A stretch of 40,011 bases of DNA from Acidobacteriaceae bacterium (GCA_027306695.1 DAHUZH010000018.1:1-40011), one strand, 5' to 3'; counted from the stretch's first letter, positions 1 to 8,048 are shown. Notes: generated from the letters alone by a model not told the origin. Program-made: numbers and translations.

Positions 1-80
1 CGAGTAGCTGGATGTGGTCTTCCTCGGCTTCCTGTCCTTTGCCTTCATCGTCGAGGCACTTCGCTAAGTGTTAACACGCC

Positions 81-2321
81 CTAGTGCATTGCGAGGAATG
101 TGTAAGCTCCAGCAGGAGCAGCTAGGCTGGTCGAGCTTATATTACAAAAATGAAACGTGACCGTGTTGGCTGCACTGGCATATCCACTAATGCTTAGATT
201 GCCCAGTGCAGCGGGTGGATGGATGGACCCAAGATCATCTGTAATTGTAAGTCCGCTCACCGGAAACGTTTGATCGCTGCACGACAGGGACGCTACTGCC
301 ATAGGTGTAATCGACCCTGTCGTGTAGTAGGCAACGTGCGTTACTGCTGAACCGCCTCCTACATTCAAGCTGGGCGTGGCGACTGAAGTAGATGCCGCAA
401 AAGTAGATGCATTCACGGTTCCAGCGGTGAATGTTCCATTGCTTGCACCGAGTGCGTTCCCAATTTCCAGACAGTTAGCGGAACAGCGGCTGAGGAAGGT
501 GTCTACATGGCTAAACAAATCATTCGCATTTACAGCGCTGCTCCAGGCTTCGGCTCCAAACTCGCCTAAAATTGAATAACTGTGTGTAGCGTCGGGTTCA
601 TACCACGCCTGGGTGCTGATGCCGATCATATTATTGCCAATCGTGAGATCGCCTGAACCAGATTGAGTATAGAATGCCCACTGCTGGCCCCCGTTGGCAG
701 TATCGTCCAAATGAAATCCGGCATAACTGCCTCCAGCTACATCGGTTAAATTGATGAGAGGGTCACTGAAATTAAGGTTCAGATCGCCGGTCAAATTACC
801 TCCAGACAGAGGTAAATAGACCCCGCTCCCGCATCCCGTGCAACTTCCCTTTACATTGAGGTTATATACCTGCACGGTTCCCGCATTGGGTACAGGTGGG
901 TTGCCTGCATAATTTTGAACATTGCCAAATGTCCAGGTCTCGGACTTAGGATCGAAGTTCAACACCTCATTTCCTGTCGGCATTAGCAATACATTGAATG
1001 GGCTTTTCGCATTATTACAGCCTATTGGGCCAGGCCTGCATGCACCTACCTGAAGTACCGCAGATTCCCCCGGTTGTCCAGTAAAGAAGTTGGTGCTCCA
1101 CTCTCCACTCAAATTGAACCCTGTGCCCGGAGGCATATGTGTGCCTCCATATTCTAGGTATCGATTTTGATCGGTACCGTTCTTGATTTGAAATCCGATA
1201 AAAGGACTGCCGCTTAAGAGGTAGTTATAAGTCATACCATATAAGTAGCCACCCTGATAAAACCTAGGAAGGTATTGGTTCACACCACGCCCAAGATCAT
1301 GCCCGGTATAAATCCAGGGATAGTGTGGCTCCATCACAGTGTCATTGGCCGCGAACGCTACTGGAGATGGCATGGTGTTCATTGTGCCATCCACTTTGTG
1401 CGTGCTTTCGTTATAAACACTATTCACACGTACTGCTGGATACAGCTTATAGTTGGTGTTGCAGAACGATGCTGTTCCTGTAGTTGGAGTCGTACCCGTT
1501 GGAGTCACGGGGAGTACGTAGGAAAACTCGTTTCCATTGTCATTCAAGACGCCATAACTCGCTACATAATTTCCATTGTATGTCGAGTTCGGTGTCGTGA
1601 TGGATAATGTCATTCCATTGATAGGCGATAGATCGAAGCCACTATTGAATGGAACATTACTGGCAGCCAATACCGTCTTACCGTCAGACTGAAGCTGCAT
1701 GTAGGAAATATTTAACGTAAAATATTCCCCGCCGCTTGAACCTCCATTGTCCGGGGGGTCGATCTCATTACTGACGCCCAAGATTGGCTGGCTATATCCC
1801 TCGTTGACCCGCTGGCTAATGTAATAGAAGGAGGTCGAGTTGGGTGATCCCTCCACTGGGAAGACCTGACTTACCCCGTTATTCTGGCCGTCTCCAGTGA
1901 ATATATCGGACTGTTGCTCCACCGCATAACCGCATAGGCCGCCGTGCGCGAAAAACATCCCATTTAAATGTGGGAACCTTAAATTAAGCAACGTAATTTG
2001 CTGCGTGGAGCTGTTATATGTATAATTTACAGACTCGTATTCTTCCTGATCTGTCAAACACGCAGTCCCGGTGGTTGGCAGGTAGCAGGCTGCGCCAGGG
2101 GTTGTGGATTGTAAGGTGCTCGGCGTGCAAAAACCGCTAGGCAGGCCGGTCTGTGGCGCTGATGTTCCAGCATAAGAAGCGACGACATTCGTCGTCACAC
2201 TTGCCACGGGATTAATCATATTCGCTGCGGAAGGGATGTAGCCTACCGGCTGGCTACCCGCCGTGCATCCAGACGGCCCGCCACCACCGTTATCGGAGCC
2301 TGGATAACAAAGTTGAACCAT
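81..2321 (-). CDS. C-terminal part of a large secreted tail-fibre-like protein (frameshifted)
   Basis: This 746-codon frame has no signal peptide and no ribosome binding site before its nominal ATG, which lies inside the preceding gene. It reads as the continuation of the 561-codon frame at 2243-3928 after a one-base frame change. It is rich in Gly, Ser, Thr and Asn and predicted to be mostly beta. Near residue 500 it carries a collar/fibre motif, YLPLSGGNLTGDLNL, that matches the one in the upstream part (YLPLKGGTLSGALQL). Such motifs are typical of phage tail-fibre-like repeats and are also found in secreted acidobacterial proteins. The C terminus ends in a compact hydrophobic strand (AYTFLAMH). 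Function is unknown; a surface or extracellular adhesive or fibrous role is inferred only from the repeat type. Confidence 0.6.
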   Translation of the reverse strand: MVQLCYPGSDNGGGGPSGCTAGSQPVGYIPSAANMINPVASVTTNVVASYAGTSAPQTGLPSGFCTPSTLQSTTPGAACYLPTTGTACLTDQEEYESVNYTYNSSTQQITLLNLRFPHLNGMFFAHGGLCGYAVEQQSDIFTGDGQNNGVSQVFPVEGSPNSTSFYYISQRVNEGYSQPILGVSNEIDPPDNGGSSGGEYFTLNISYMQLQSDGKTVLAASNVPFNSGFDLSPINGMTLSITTPNSTYNGNYVASYGVLNDNGNEFSYVLPVTPTGTTPTTGTASFCNTNYKLYPAVRVNSVYNESTHKVDGTMNTMPSPVAFAANDTVMEPHYPWIYTGHDLGRGVNQYLPRFYQGGYLYGMTYNYLLSGSPFIGFQIKNGTDQNRYLEYGGTHMPPGTGFNLSGEWSTNFFTGQPGESAVLQVGACRPGPIGCNNAKSPFNVLLMPTGNEVLNFDPKSETWTFGNVQNYAGNPPVPNAGTVQVYNLNVKGSCTGCGSGVYLPLSGGNLTGDLNLNFSDPLINLTDVAGGSYAGFHLDDTANGGQQWAFYTQSGSGDLTIGNNMIGISTQAWYEPDATHSYSILGEFGAEAWSSAVNANDLFSHVDTFLSRCSANCLEIGNALGASNGTFTAGTVNASTFAASTSVATPSLNVGGGSAVTHVAYYTTGSITPMAVASLSCSDQTFPVSGLTITDDLGSIHPPAALGNLSISGYASAANTVTFHFCNISSTSLAAPAGAYTFLAMH

Positions 2322-3928
2322 CGTCGATATGGATAATTAGCATTGCTATCCTGTGCGAAATCAGGATTTATTGCGCTGTTTCCGCTCGGCCCAGTCGGTT
2401 CGGCGCCTGCATATCCAGTAATTGAATTCCCACTGATTATGTCCGCTGCATTCGTATCGACTAGCAATCTATCTTGGCCTTGCGTGCCTTGGCCTGCCGT
2501 TCCGTTGGTGTAGACAACAGTTGCTCCCACTGGAGCTGCGGAAGTTACAACTCCCTTGTATACGTCTGGATCTTCCGAAACATTCCAGTCGCCTCCATGA
2601 CAGCCCTCATCGTCGGAGGCGTTCATGCCGCCATCACAGACCACGGACTGTGTCATTCCCAGGCAATCCCCAGTCCCATGGCAGTTTACATAATTGTTAA
2701 TAGATTCTAGTTGGCCTGAAGAATAGTTTGTACTTGAAACATTCAGGTCGCCATAATAGGCCTTAAAAAAATGTGGGAATTGGTTATATCCAAAATAATT
2801 ATAAAAATTGTACCCACCTTCATAATCTGTCGTAGATAACTGCTCTGCGCTTAAATTGTCGGCAGTATATGCAGGCCAGGATTGTTGACCAAGTGTAAAA
2901 TTTGCCGTAATCGTCTGCGCTGCAGATTGCTGCGGCACGACACTGAGAGGGTTCTCATAGTAATCGGCTGTTATCCCATTGCGTTCATCGTGGACATGGG
3001 TATTGAAAGACCATTGCATGTTGTTCGTGTTATTACCGAAGTTATTATAAAGATATCCTTGCGGGTTTTCTGCATTTGAATATGTTGGTTCCACATAAAC
3101 TGTGCATCCACTAAGACCGCTTGGTGTGCTATTTGAACAATTCGAACTGCTTGTAATGTTGCTAATTCCATTACTCTGGTTTCCTGTTGCAAAATTGCTG
3201 GCATAGTACTTACCTTGGAGAATGTTGGATGCAAGGTTCGTTCCTAATGGCTGCTGTATTACCTGGCTGTTTTTCGGAGTAGTTGTCACAGCTTGCGTTA
3301 CTGCAGTAGCCAAGGGACTGATAGCGTTATCGACGTAGTTCTTTGTAGAAGCCTGCATTGCCGATTGTGGATCGCCTTGAAGCTGTAACGCACCACTCAA
3401 TGTCCCACCCTTAAGGGGAAGATACTGGCTCAGCATTGAGTTAACCTGTGTCGCCGTAATGGTCTGAACAGCAATGCTCGCAGGCATAACAAGGCTTCGG
3501 ATTGCTGCAATACTCGTACTAGGAACATTTGGAATTTCCCAGTATTCCTTGCTCACGGTTCCATCATCTAAGTGATATACGGCTGTGTAGTACGAACCCG
3601 CGGGCGTTGCGCCTATATTTGGTGCTAGATTTAACGACACCTGTCCATTGGTACCAATTGTGACGCTAATGTTGCCCGCCGCCACGGTGTCTCCTGAGTT
3701 CGTCACGAATGCCGGCCATGTCACAAGAATCGTACCCGTAGCATATGTTCCATCTGCGTGGTAAACCGTGTCCTGCACGACTGTGGTGGTAACTTGTCCC
3801 CGACACGTAAGTGCTAAAATTGCAATACTTAACGTCAATCCTGTGATGCGCAAAATATTGAATGCTGGAACACGCCGTAGCCACACGCTTACAGTTTGCA
3901 CTAGACCCTCCTTTACCACCATCGTCAT
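2243..3928 (-). CDS. N-terminal part of a large secreted tail-fibre-like protein (frameshifted)
   Basis: 561 codons. The ATG overlaps the stop of the 133-aa gene by ATGA, with a purine-rich AGAGG just upstream, so translation is probably coupled. A basic N terminus and a hydrophobic stretch (about residues 23-42), ending near CRGQ, form a signal peptide. Residues 46-140 look like a beta-sandwich domain (VTTTVVQDTVYHADG onward). Residues 169-200 hold a fibre-type motif (YLPLKGGTLSGALQL) followed by a TKNYVD segment. A Cys/Gly/Asp-rich stretch comes before the end. The last roughly 25 residues (from NFVIQ) become Arg-rich and unlike the rest, while the -1 frame supplies a Gly/Ser-rich sequence continuous with 81-2321. 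I take both as one gene of about 1,280 residues broken by an indel or a sequence error. Confidence 0.65.
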   Translation of the reverse strand: MTMVVKEGLVQTVSVWLRRVPAFNILRITGLTLSIAILALTCRGQVTTTVVQDTVYHADGTYATGTILVTWPAFVTNSGDTVAAGNISVTIGTNGQVSLNLAPNIGATPAGSYYTAVYHLDDGTVSKEYWEIPNVPSTSIAAIRSLVMPASIAVQTITATQVNSMLSQYLPLKGGTLSGALQLQGDPQSAMQASTKNYVDNAISPLATAVTQAVTTTPKNSQVIQQPLGTNLASNILQGKYYASNFATGNQSNGISNITSSSNCSNSTPSGLSGCTVYVEPTYSNAENPQGYLYNNFGNNTNNMQWSFNTHVHDERNGITADYYENPLSVVPQQSAAQTITANFTLGQQSWPAYTADNLSAEQLSTTDYEGGYNFYNYFGYNQFPHFFKAYYGDLNVSSTNYSSGQLESINNYVNCHGTGDCLGMTQSVVCDGGMNASDDEGCHGGDWNVSEDPDVYKGVVTSAAPVGATVVYTNGTAGQGTQGQDRLLVDTNAADIISGNSITGYAGAEPTGPSGNSAINPDFAQDSNANYPYRRWFNFVIQAPITVVAGRLDARRVASR

Positions 3929-4326
3929 TGAGCCTCTGAGCTCACCGTCGTTTTAGGACGATTCGATTCACGCATGCCATCTTTCGGGCGATGAGCTGAC
4001 AAACCCAATCCATCGAGCAACACATCACACAGTTGTTCTTTGTGTTGCTCATTCAATTCAGACGCATCCATATGGGCTACTTCGCAAAGATCGAGCAATA
4101 GTTTCGTCTGCTGGTATCCACCGCCCATTGCCTTTTTGATCAGCCCTTTAACAATTCCAGGCCAAGCTGCAAGCACCAGGTTACGGGCCATCTCAGCATA
4201 CTTTATAGTCATTTCACTCGGCGATAGGGCCTTATCCAGATTCTTCCCACTATCCTTACGAATCTGTTTTTTTTGGGTTGTTCTTCGGTCTGCAGTAGCG
4301 CTGAGCGTCGACCGTTGCTTCGGCAC
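3925..4326 (-). CDS. Conserved hypothetical protein, 133 aa
   Basis: I do not recognise a named family. The N-terminal 35 residues are basic and low in complexity (MPKQRSTLSATADRR) and are probably disordered. A helical core follows (about residues 38-110, SEMTIKYAEMARNLVLAAWP onward), and then a polar tail. There is no signal peptide or membrane segment, so it is probably cytoplasmic. Its stop overlaps the start of the giant secreted protein by four bases, so the two are very likely co-translated and functionally linked. The helical core loosely resembles small DNA-packaging or adaptor proteins, but this is only an impression. It lies 266 bases downstream of the sigma-like gene, with a strong hairpin in between, so it may have its own transcript. 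Confidence 0.6.
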   Translation of the reverse strand: MPKQRSTLSATADRRTTQKKQIRKDSGKNLDKALSPSEMTIKYAEMARNLVLAAWPGIVKGLIKKAMGGGYQQTKLLLDLCEVAHMDASELNEQHKEQLCDVLLDGLGLSAHRPKDGMRESNRPKTTVSSEAQ

Positions 4327-4511
4327 GTCGTTCTATCCTGTCCCAAATAAAGCAGAGATAAAAGGCGTCAGAACGGAAGAGCTTTATCCCTGTCATTTGA
4401 ATTACTCTGCTATTTATAATGTTAGTAGGTATTGGTCTAGACGCTGAACTTTAGGTGCAGAGAAGAAAACTATTTGCTGATACACTTTTTATTGCCTTCA
4501 CCATTGATTTA

Positions 4512-4564
4512 AGGTTAGCAGAGCAGTATGGAATGATGTGACACCGTAACTGCTCTGCTAGCCT
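4512..4564. repeat. Long near-perfect inverted repeat (hairpin) between sigma-like and 133-aa genes
   Basis: The arms 4512-4527 and 4549-4564 match over 16 bases with one G-T pair. The stem can extend inward through 4528-4531 and 4545-4548 to about 20 pairs, leaving a 13-base loop. No U-run follows on the minus strand, so it is not a textbook intrinsic terminator. It may be a processing site, a transcription pause or an insertion scar. Confidence 0.7.
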
Positions 4565-4592
4565 CAATGTTACCAAGCAGTTATAAGTTCGA

Positions 4593-5096
4593 TCATTGAG
4601 ATTTGTTTGACCCGTCCAATGGATCGATGTCGAGTAATCGATGGTCTAAAAAGATTTGCGTTAATGTATCGAGGGCATCTCCATATCGCCGTACGATTGT
4701 GCGTAAACTCACGCCTAGCAATCCTGCAGCTTCGCCCTGCGTGTACTCTTGTAGCGAAATTCTACGAATTAGCTGTTGCGAAAATTCATCAAGTTTTTTT
4801 AGGCATTTTTCGATGTCGTACACGAAAATTACAGAATCTTCAAAGCTGGTTACACGATAGGTACTCATTTTCCCTCGACATGCATCATGGCCGAGTAGCG
4901 CAGGCATTCTTCCCACGCTCAGCGAAAGCCTCATATATCGCCTCAGCATTGCCTCCGTATACTTCCTGTAGAAGGCAAGTTCCGGCCTTGGCTTGGTCGA
5001 TGTATGCTCATTTTCTTTTTGGATTGCATGTAATCGGCTTGTTCGCTGGGAATGCGACGTAGCATGGAGGTTGAACACCGTGAATGCCGCGCTCAT
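4593..5096 (-). CDS. Sigma-70 region-4-like helix-turn-helix protein
   Basis: 167 aa. The C-terminal half carries a sigma-region-4 type HTH (about residues 113-142), with TQGEAAGLLGVSLRTIVRRY giving the two helices. The segment before it (FEDSVIFVYDIEKCLKKLDE) is helical and resembles the linker of small sigma-like proteins that I associate with Acidobacteria. No clear region 2 (-10 recognition or melting domain) is visible, so it is probably not a full sigma factor. It could be a DNA-binding regulator or an anti-/co-sigma partner. The start was chosen because it overlaps the stop of the zinc-ribbon gene by ATGA, which implies coupled translation. It sits in the same direction as the fibre-like gene and is a reasonable candidate for its regulator (inference). 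Confidence 0.7.
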   Translation of the reverse strand: MSAAFTVFNLHATSHSQRTSRLHAIQKENEHTSTKPRPELAFYRKYTEAMLRRYMRLSLSVGRMPALLGHDACRGKMSTYRVTSFEDSVIFVYDIEKCLKKLDEFSQQLIRRISLQEYTQGEAAGLLGVSLRTIVRRYGDALDTLTQIFLDHRLLDIDPLDGSNKSQ

Positions 5097-5299
5097 AGTG
5101 CCACTCCAGGTCTGCTTGCTATAGAGAGAGTGTGTTTCACCTTGTGCGGACGTCCCTTAGGGCGACGGCTTCGCGGTGTAGGAAAATCCGCAAAACGCAC
5201 GGTGCATAGGTGGCAATAAACACTAGCAACTGTGTGGCTGCGCAACCATAGGCGGCCACAACCCTCACATATCTTCAAATGCATATAGGACTGGTTCAT
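5093..5299 (-). CDS. Small zinc-ribbon protein
   Basis: 68 aa. Two CxxC knuckles, C11/C14 and C29/C32, are spaced like a rubredoxin-type zinc ribbon (KICEGCGRLW and VYCHLC). A strongly basic tail follows (PRSRRPKGRPHKVK), suited to nucleic-acid binding. There is no signal peptide. The ATG follows a GGAGAAAATCCCCTA leader that gives a usable ribosome binding site. Its stop overlaps the next ATG by four bases, so the zinc ribbon and the sigma-like protein are a translationally coupled pair. I recall similar pairs in acidobacterial genomes but cannot verify their number here. The exact role is unknown; a small DNA- or RNAP-binding partner is a reasonable guess. Confidence 0.65.
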   Translation of the reverse strand: MNQSYMHLKICEGCGRLWLRSHTVASVYCHLCTVRFADFPTPRSRRPKGRPHKVKHTLSIASRPGVAL

Positions 5300-5333
5300 T
5301 AGGGGATTTTCTCCAAGGCAAAAAAATCACTCC

Positions 5334-5372
5334 CCTTGCACGGCGCACATATACTCTTGCGCCAGTGCAAGG
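5334..5372. promoter_or_regulatory. Leader hairpin upstream of the zinc-ribbon gene
   Basis: The arms 5334-5346 and 5359-5372 pair over 13 bases with one bulged base (CCTTGCAC-GGCGC against GCGCC-a-GTGCAAGG). The hairpin lies about 35 bases upstream of the minus-strand start at 5299. It is either in the 5' leader or overlaps the promoter. Its role is unproven. Confidence 0.5.
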
Positions 5373-5689
5373 AGCGGTTTGCGGAGACTGCTTTGCCGTT
5401 CAAACTCTGCGATTCGTTTACGGCGCAACGGGCACGTCTCCAGCGTCAACTGCTGCTAGCTTTTCAAATTCGCAGTCTTTTTCAATTGTTCGCGGACAAT
5501 GTTTCCACCGTACGCGGAAGCGAAAAAACAGTCTGGTGGAAGTTGTTCCTTGCCGTTATTGGAGCGGACTGTCATTAGATCGGCTGCATGAGCATGACTC
5601 CTGTCGCCACCGTGTGTATTGCAAGTGGTGGAACGGAGACACACCGTCGTTATGACCTGGAGTTGGGGGAGTAAGGTCAGCCATTATGA
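5373..5689. other. Intergenic stretch with no supported gene
   Basis: Open frames of 60-96 codons exist on both strands. None has a recognisable family, a good ribosome binding site or convincing composition. I see no RNA gene. The stretch separates the minus-strand cassette from the plus-strand repressor, so it probably includes one or both divergent promoters. Confidence 0.4.
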
Positions 5690-5875
5690 AGTCTCATTTT
5701 GATAAAGCATGAGGTCTGTCTGTGATATATCAATAAAATAAATATGTCAATGATATTTATCAAAAAGATATTTACGTTTCCAGAATTGCTATTATTAGAC
5801 CATTTTGATTCTGATTGAAAATAATCAGTGAGATATATATAGATATTAAATATAGCTAAATGATATTGTTCGGGC
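5690..5875 (+). promoter_or_regulatory. AT-rich promoter/operator region with TGATA-TATCA inverted repeats
   Basis: This stretch is far more AT-rich than its surroundings. It contains TGATATATCA (5723-5732) and TGATATTTATCA (5751-5762), both built from TGATA and TATCA half-sites and placed about one helical multiple apart. A further half-site (TGATATTG) lies at 5861, just before the start of the S24-like repressor gene. This is the arrangement expected of an autoregulated repressor (inference). Confidence 0.45.
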
Positions 5876-6592
5876 ATGAATTTTGATACGCTTCACGAAA
5901 ACCTTCGCCTCGAAATACTCCGCCGCATCGATCGTGGAACCCTCTCCGGTTCCACACTCGCTCGCGCCACTGGCTTCCAACAGGCCCACATCTCAAATTT
6001 TCTCAATCGTAAACGCTTGCTTAGCCTCGCAGGGCTTGACCGGGTGCTCGCTGCTCAGAGCTTATCTGTCCTTGATCTGCTTCCCGCAGCCTCACTCCCG
6101 GTGCTCCCATCTCGTGACCAACCGACCTCATCGCTCACCCAGCCCGTGGCCGTTGTCACCCATACTGCGGCTGTTTCTTCAGCGCGGATTCAACCTTCTG
6201 AAATCTTGGAAACGATTGAGGTTCCGGATGCAATTCTTCACCTTTCCCGCGACCGTCCTGCTTCAGGTCGCGCCTCCTGGCAGCGCTTTGTGGCCGTGCG
6301 TGTAGATGCGCAACAGGCCGCAGCCATGGATCCCATTTTGCGGTACAATTCGGTGGCCGTCTTGGATCGCCACTACAATTCTTTGGCAACTTATCGTTCG
6401 CAGCAACCAACACTCTATGCAGTTCATACTTCTGGAGCGCTTCATCTGTGTTTTTTAGAGTTCGATGCGAACCAGCTCATTCTCCGTCCCAGAAATGAAC
6501 ATTTTCCAGTACGCCTCATCGGGCTTTCGCCGAACGAACTGCCAGCAGACCGCATTATTGGCCGAGTTTGTTATGTTCTTGCAGAGTACTGA
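5876..6592 (+). CDS. HTH transcriptional regulator with S24-like C-terminal domain
   Basis: 238 aa. The N terminus holds an XRE-like helix-turn-helix (about residues 22-46, SGSTLARATGFQQAHISNFL). A Pro/Ser/Thr-rich linker covers roughly 70-120. The C-terminal domain (about 130-238) has the strand pattern of LexA/CI-type S24 domains (YNSVAVLDRHYN near the middle and RIIGRVCYVL at the end). The place where the nucleophilic serine usually sits reads DAQQAAAMDP, so autocleavage is probably absent and the domain may serve only for dimerisation or sensing. The upstream AT-rich inverted repeats fit autoregulation. It may control the divergent cassette at 81-5299 or be independent of it; the sequence does not decide this. 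Confidence 0.75.
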   Translation: MNFDTLHENLRLEILRRIDRGTLSGSTLARATGFQQAHISNFLNRKRLLSLAGLDRVLAAQSLSVLDLLPAASLPVLPSRDQPTSSLTQPVAVVTHTAAVSSARIQPSEILETIEVPDAILHLSRDRPASGRASWQRFVAVRVDAQQAAAMDPILRYNSVAVLDRHYNSLATYRSQQPTLYAVHTSGALHLCFLEFDANQLILRPRNEHFPVRLIGLSPNELPADRIIGRVCYVLAEY

Positions 6593-6680
6593 TCGCGCCT
6601 CTATCTGCTCAGAAGTCATCCGTATACTCCATCTGACGGCCTGATCTGCTAGCATCGCCTGTTGGAGGAAACTAAAATCT

Positions 6681-6893
6681 ATGGAACAGCTTTCCGCTGC
6701 GGGCCAGGGTGCGCGCCGCAATGAAGACATTGCTCTCGATCTTTTCAAATTTGTCGCAGTCACAGCCAGCGTTGGTCGTCCAACGGCTTCGTCTGCTGGG
6801 TTTGTAGCCGGGTCGGCATCCAAACCTGAAGATCAGGTCGGTCATTTACTGGATCTCTACTCGCGCTGTCTGCGGGTCGTGGAAGGAAAGTAG
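6681..6893 (+). CDS. Small conserved hypothetical protein, 70 aa
   Basis: A GGAGGAAA ribosome binding site precedes the ATG. The protein is soluble and helical (NEDIALDLFKFVAVTA at the front, QVGHLLDLYSRCLRVVEG at the end), with a Gly/Ser linker. It has no recognised domain. It ends ten bases before the TTG start of the following oxidoreductase, so the two are probably one operon. It looks like the small acidobacterial proteins seen next to Gfo/Idh/MocA genes, though I cannot confirm this from the sequence alone. Confidence 0.6.
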   Translation: MEQLSAAGQGARRNEDIALDLFKFVAVTASVGRPTASSAGFVAGSASKPEDQVGHLLDLYSRCLRVVEGK

Positions 6894-6903
6894 CTCGACC
6901 CAC

Positions 6904-7956
6904 TTGTTCGATCTGCCTCCATCCCGCATCGCCGTCCTCGGCGCAGGGGCCTTCGGCCGAAATCATCTCCGTGTCTGGCGAGAACTCGAACGCGCTGGCG
7001 CGCCGGTTCGGCTCTCTAGTATTGTGGAACCCGATTCATCCTTGGCCTCCTCTCTTGCCGCCGAATATCAGGTTCCAGCCTATGCCTCGGTGCGGGAGCT
7101 TCTCTCCTTGCAGTTGCCACCCGACGCTGCCTCCGTGGCCGTTCCGACCTTGCACCACGCCGCCGTCGCGTCAGAGCTTCTAACCGCTGGCGTCGATGTC
7201 CTCGTGGAAAAACCCTTCACGAGTACTCTCGCTCAGGCCGACGCCCTCATCGATCTTGCGCAACGCCACAAACGCATTCTCCAGGTGGGTCATCTGGAGC
7301 ATTTCAATCCTGCCGTCCGGGCTGTTCGTGCTTTGTTGCATCAGCCGCTTTTTTTTGAGGTCCACCGTCTCAGCATTTTCACTCCCCGTTCCCTCGATGT
7401 GGATGTGGTCCTCGATCTGATGATTCACGATCTGGACATTGTCCTCAGCTTCGCTCAATCGAGCATCCGCGAACTCCACGCCGTCGGTCTTCCGGTTTTA
7501 TCGTCAAAGGTGGATATCGCCAATGTCCGCATAGAATTCGTCTCTGGCTGTGTTGCGAACTTCACAGCCAGCCGCGTTAGCACGGAACGGGTTCGCAAAA
7601 TGCGCTTCTTTCAACCCCACCAATACATTTCGGTCGACTACGCTCGGCAGGATGTCCTTTGCGTCGATGTTGCAGCTTTACGGACTTCCAGTCAGCAGAC
7701 ACCAGTCACTCATCCAGCAGAAAAGATTAGTTTTCAGCCTGCCGAGCTTCACCATCCCACACCAGAATTTGCATTACGCAAGCTCGACGTACCCTCCGGT
7801 GAGCCACTGCGGCTGGAACTCGAATCATTTCTTCGCGCTATCCGCGAGCGGACTCCGCCAGAGGTCTCCGCACAGGATGGTCGCGCTGCTCTTGCAGTCG
7901 CCTTGGATATTCTCGCCGCTATTGAAGCTCACCACCAGCGTGCTGGCCTTGCATAG
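6904..7956 (+). CDS. Gfo/Idh/MocA family NAD(P)-dependent oxidoreductase
   Basis: 350 aa with a TTG start. The start is chosen because the Rossmann fold begins at residue 8 (RIAVLGAGAFGRNHLRVW) and GGAAGGAAAG lies at the right distance upstream. The family EKP motif is present (VDVLVEKPFTSTL), followed by the substrate-domain signature LQVGHLEHFNPAVRA. The C-terminal half has the usual alpha/beta substrate domain and ends with the helix DGRAALAVALDILAAIEA. Members oxidise or epimerise sugars, often nucleotide sugars for lipopolysaccharide. The exact substrate is not evident here. A UDP-GlcNAc 3-dehydrogenase role, as in some lipid A pathways, is possible but unsupported by the visible neighbours. 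Confidence 0.85.
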   Translation: MFDLPPSRIAVLGAGAFGRNHLRVWRELERAGAPVRLSSIVEPDSSLASSLAAEYQVPAYASVRELLSLQLPPDAASVAVPTLHHAAVASELLTAGVDVLVEKPFTSTLAQADALIDLAQRHKRILQVGHLEHFNPAVRAVRALLHQPLFFEVHRLSIFTPRSLDVDVVLDLMIHDLDIVLSFAQSSIRELHAVGLPVLSSKVDIANVRIEFVSGCVANFTASRVSTERVRKMRFFQPHQYISVDYARQDVLCVDVAALRTSSQQTPVTHPAEKISFQPAELHHPTPEFALRKLDVPSGEPLRLELESFLRAIRERTPPEVSAQDGRAALAVALDILAAIEAHHQRAGLA

Positions 7957-8048
7957 ATGATTGACATACGTCGAAATTCATTCAGTTCGACCCTGATGTA
8001 ACCATCAATGGCCTCCTCGGGAATCCTCCACATACCATAAAATCAATT

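Noticed and set aside
1..80. Possible start of a minus-strand gene (ATG at 48) running off the left edge
   Set aside because: Only 16 codons are visible, there is no ribosome binding site, and the sequence does not resemble any family.
5365..5655. 96-codon plus-strand frame and a 62-codon minus-strand frame in the gap before the repressor
   Set aside because: No ribosome binding site, no domain and mixed composition; they lie on opposite strands over the same bases.
5677..5877. 66-codon minus-strand frame in the AT-rich region
   Set aside because: Its Ile/Asn/Tyr-rich sequence is what an AT-rich non-coding stretch yields, and it covers the operator repeats.
7970..7991. Short GTCGAA/TTCGAC inverted repeat after the oxidoreductase gene
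   Set aside because: The stem is only six pairs and there is no U-run, so it is too weak to call a terminator.
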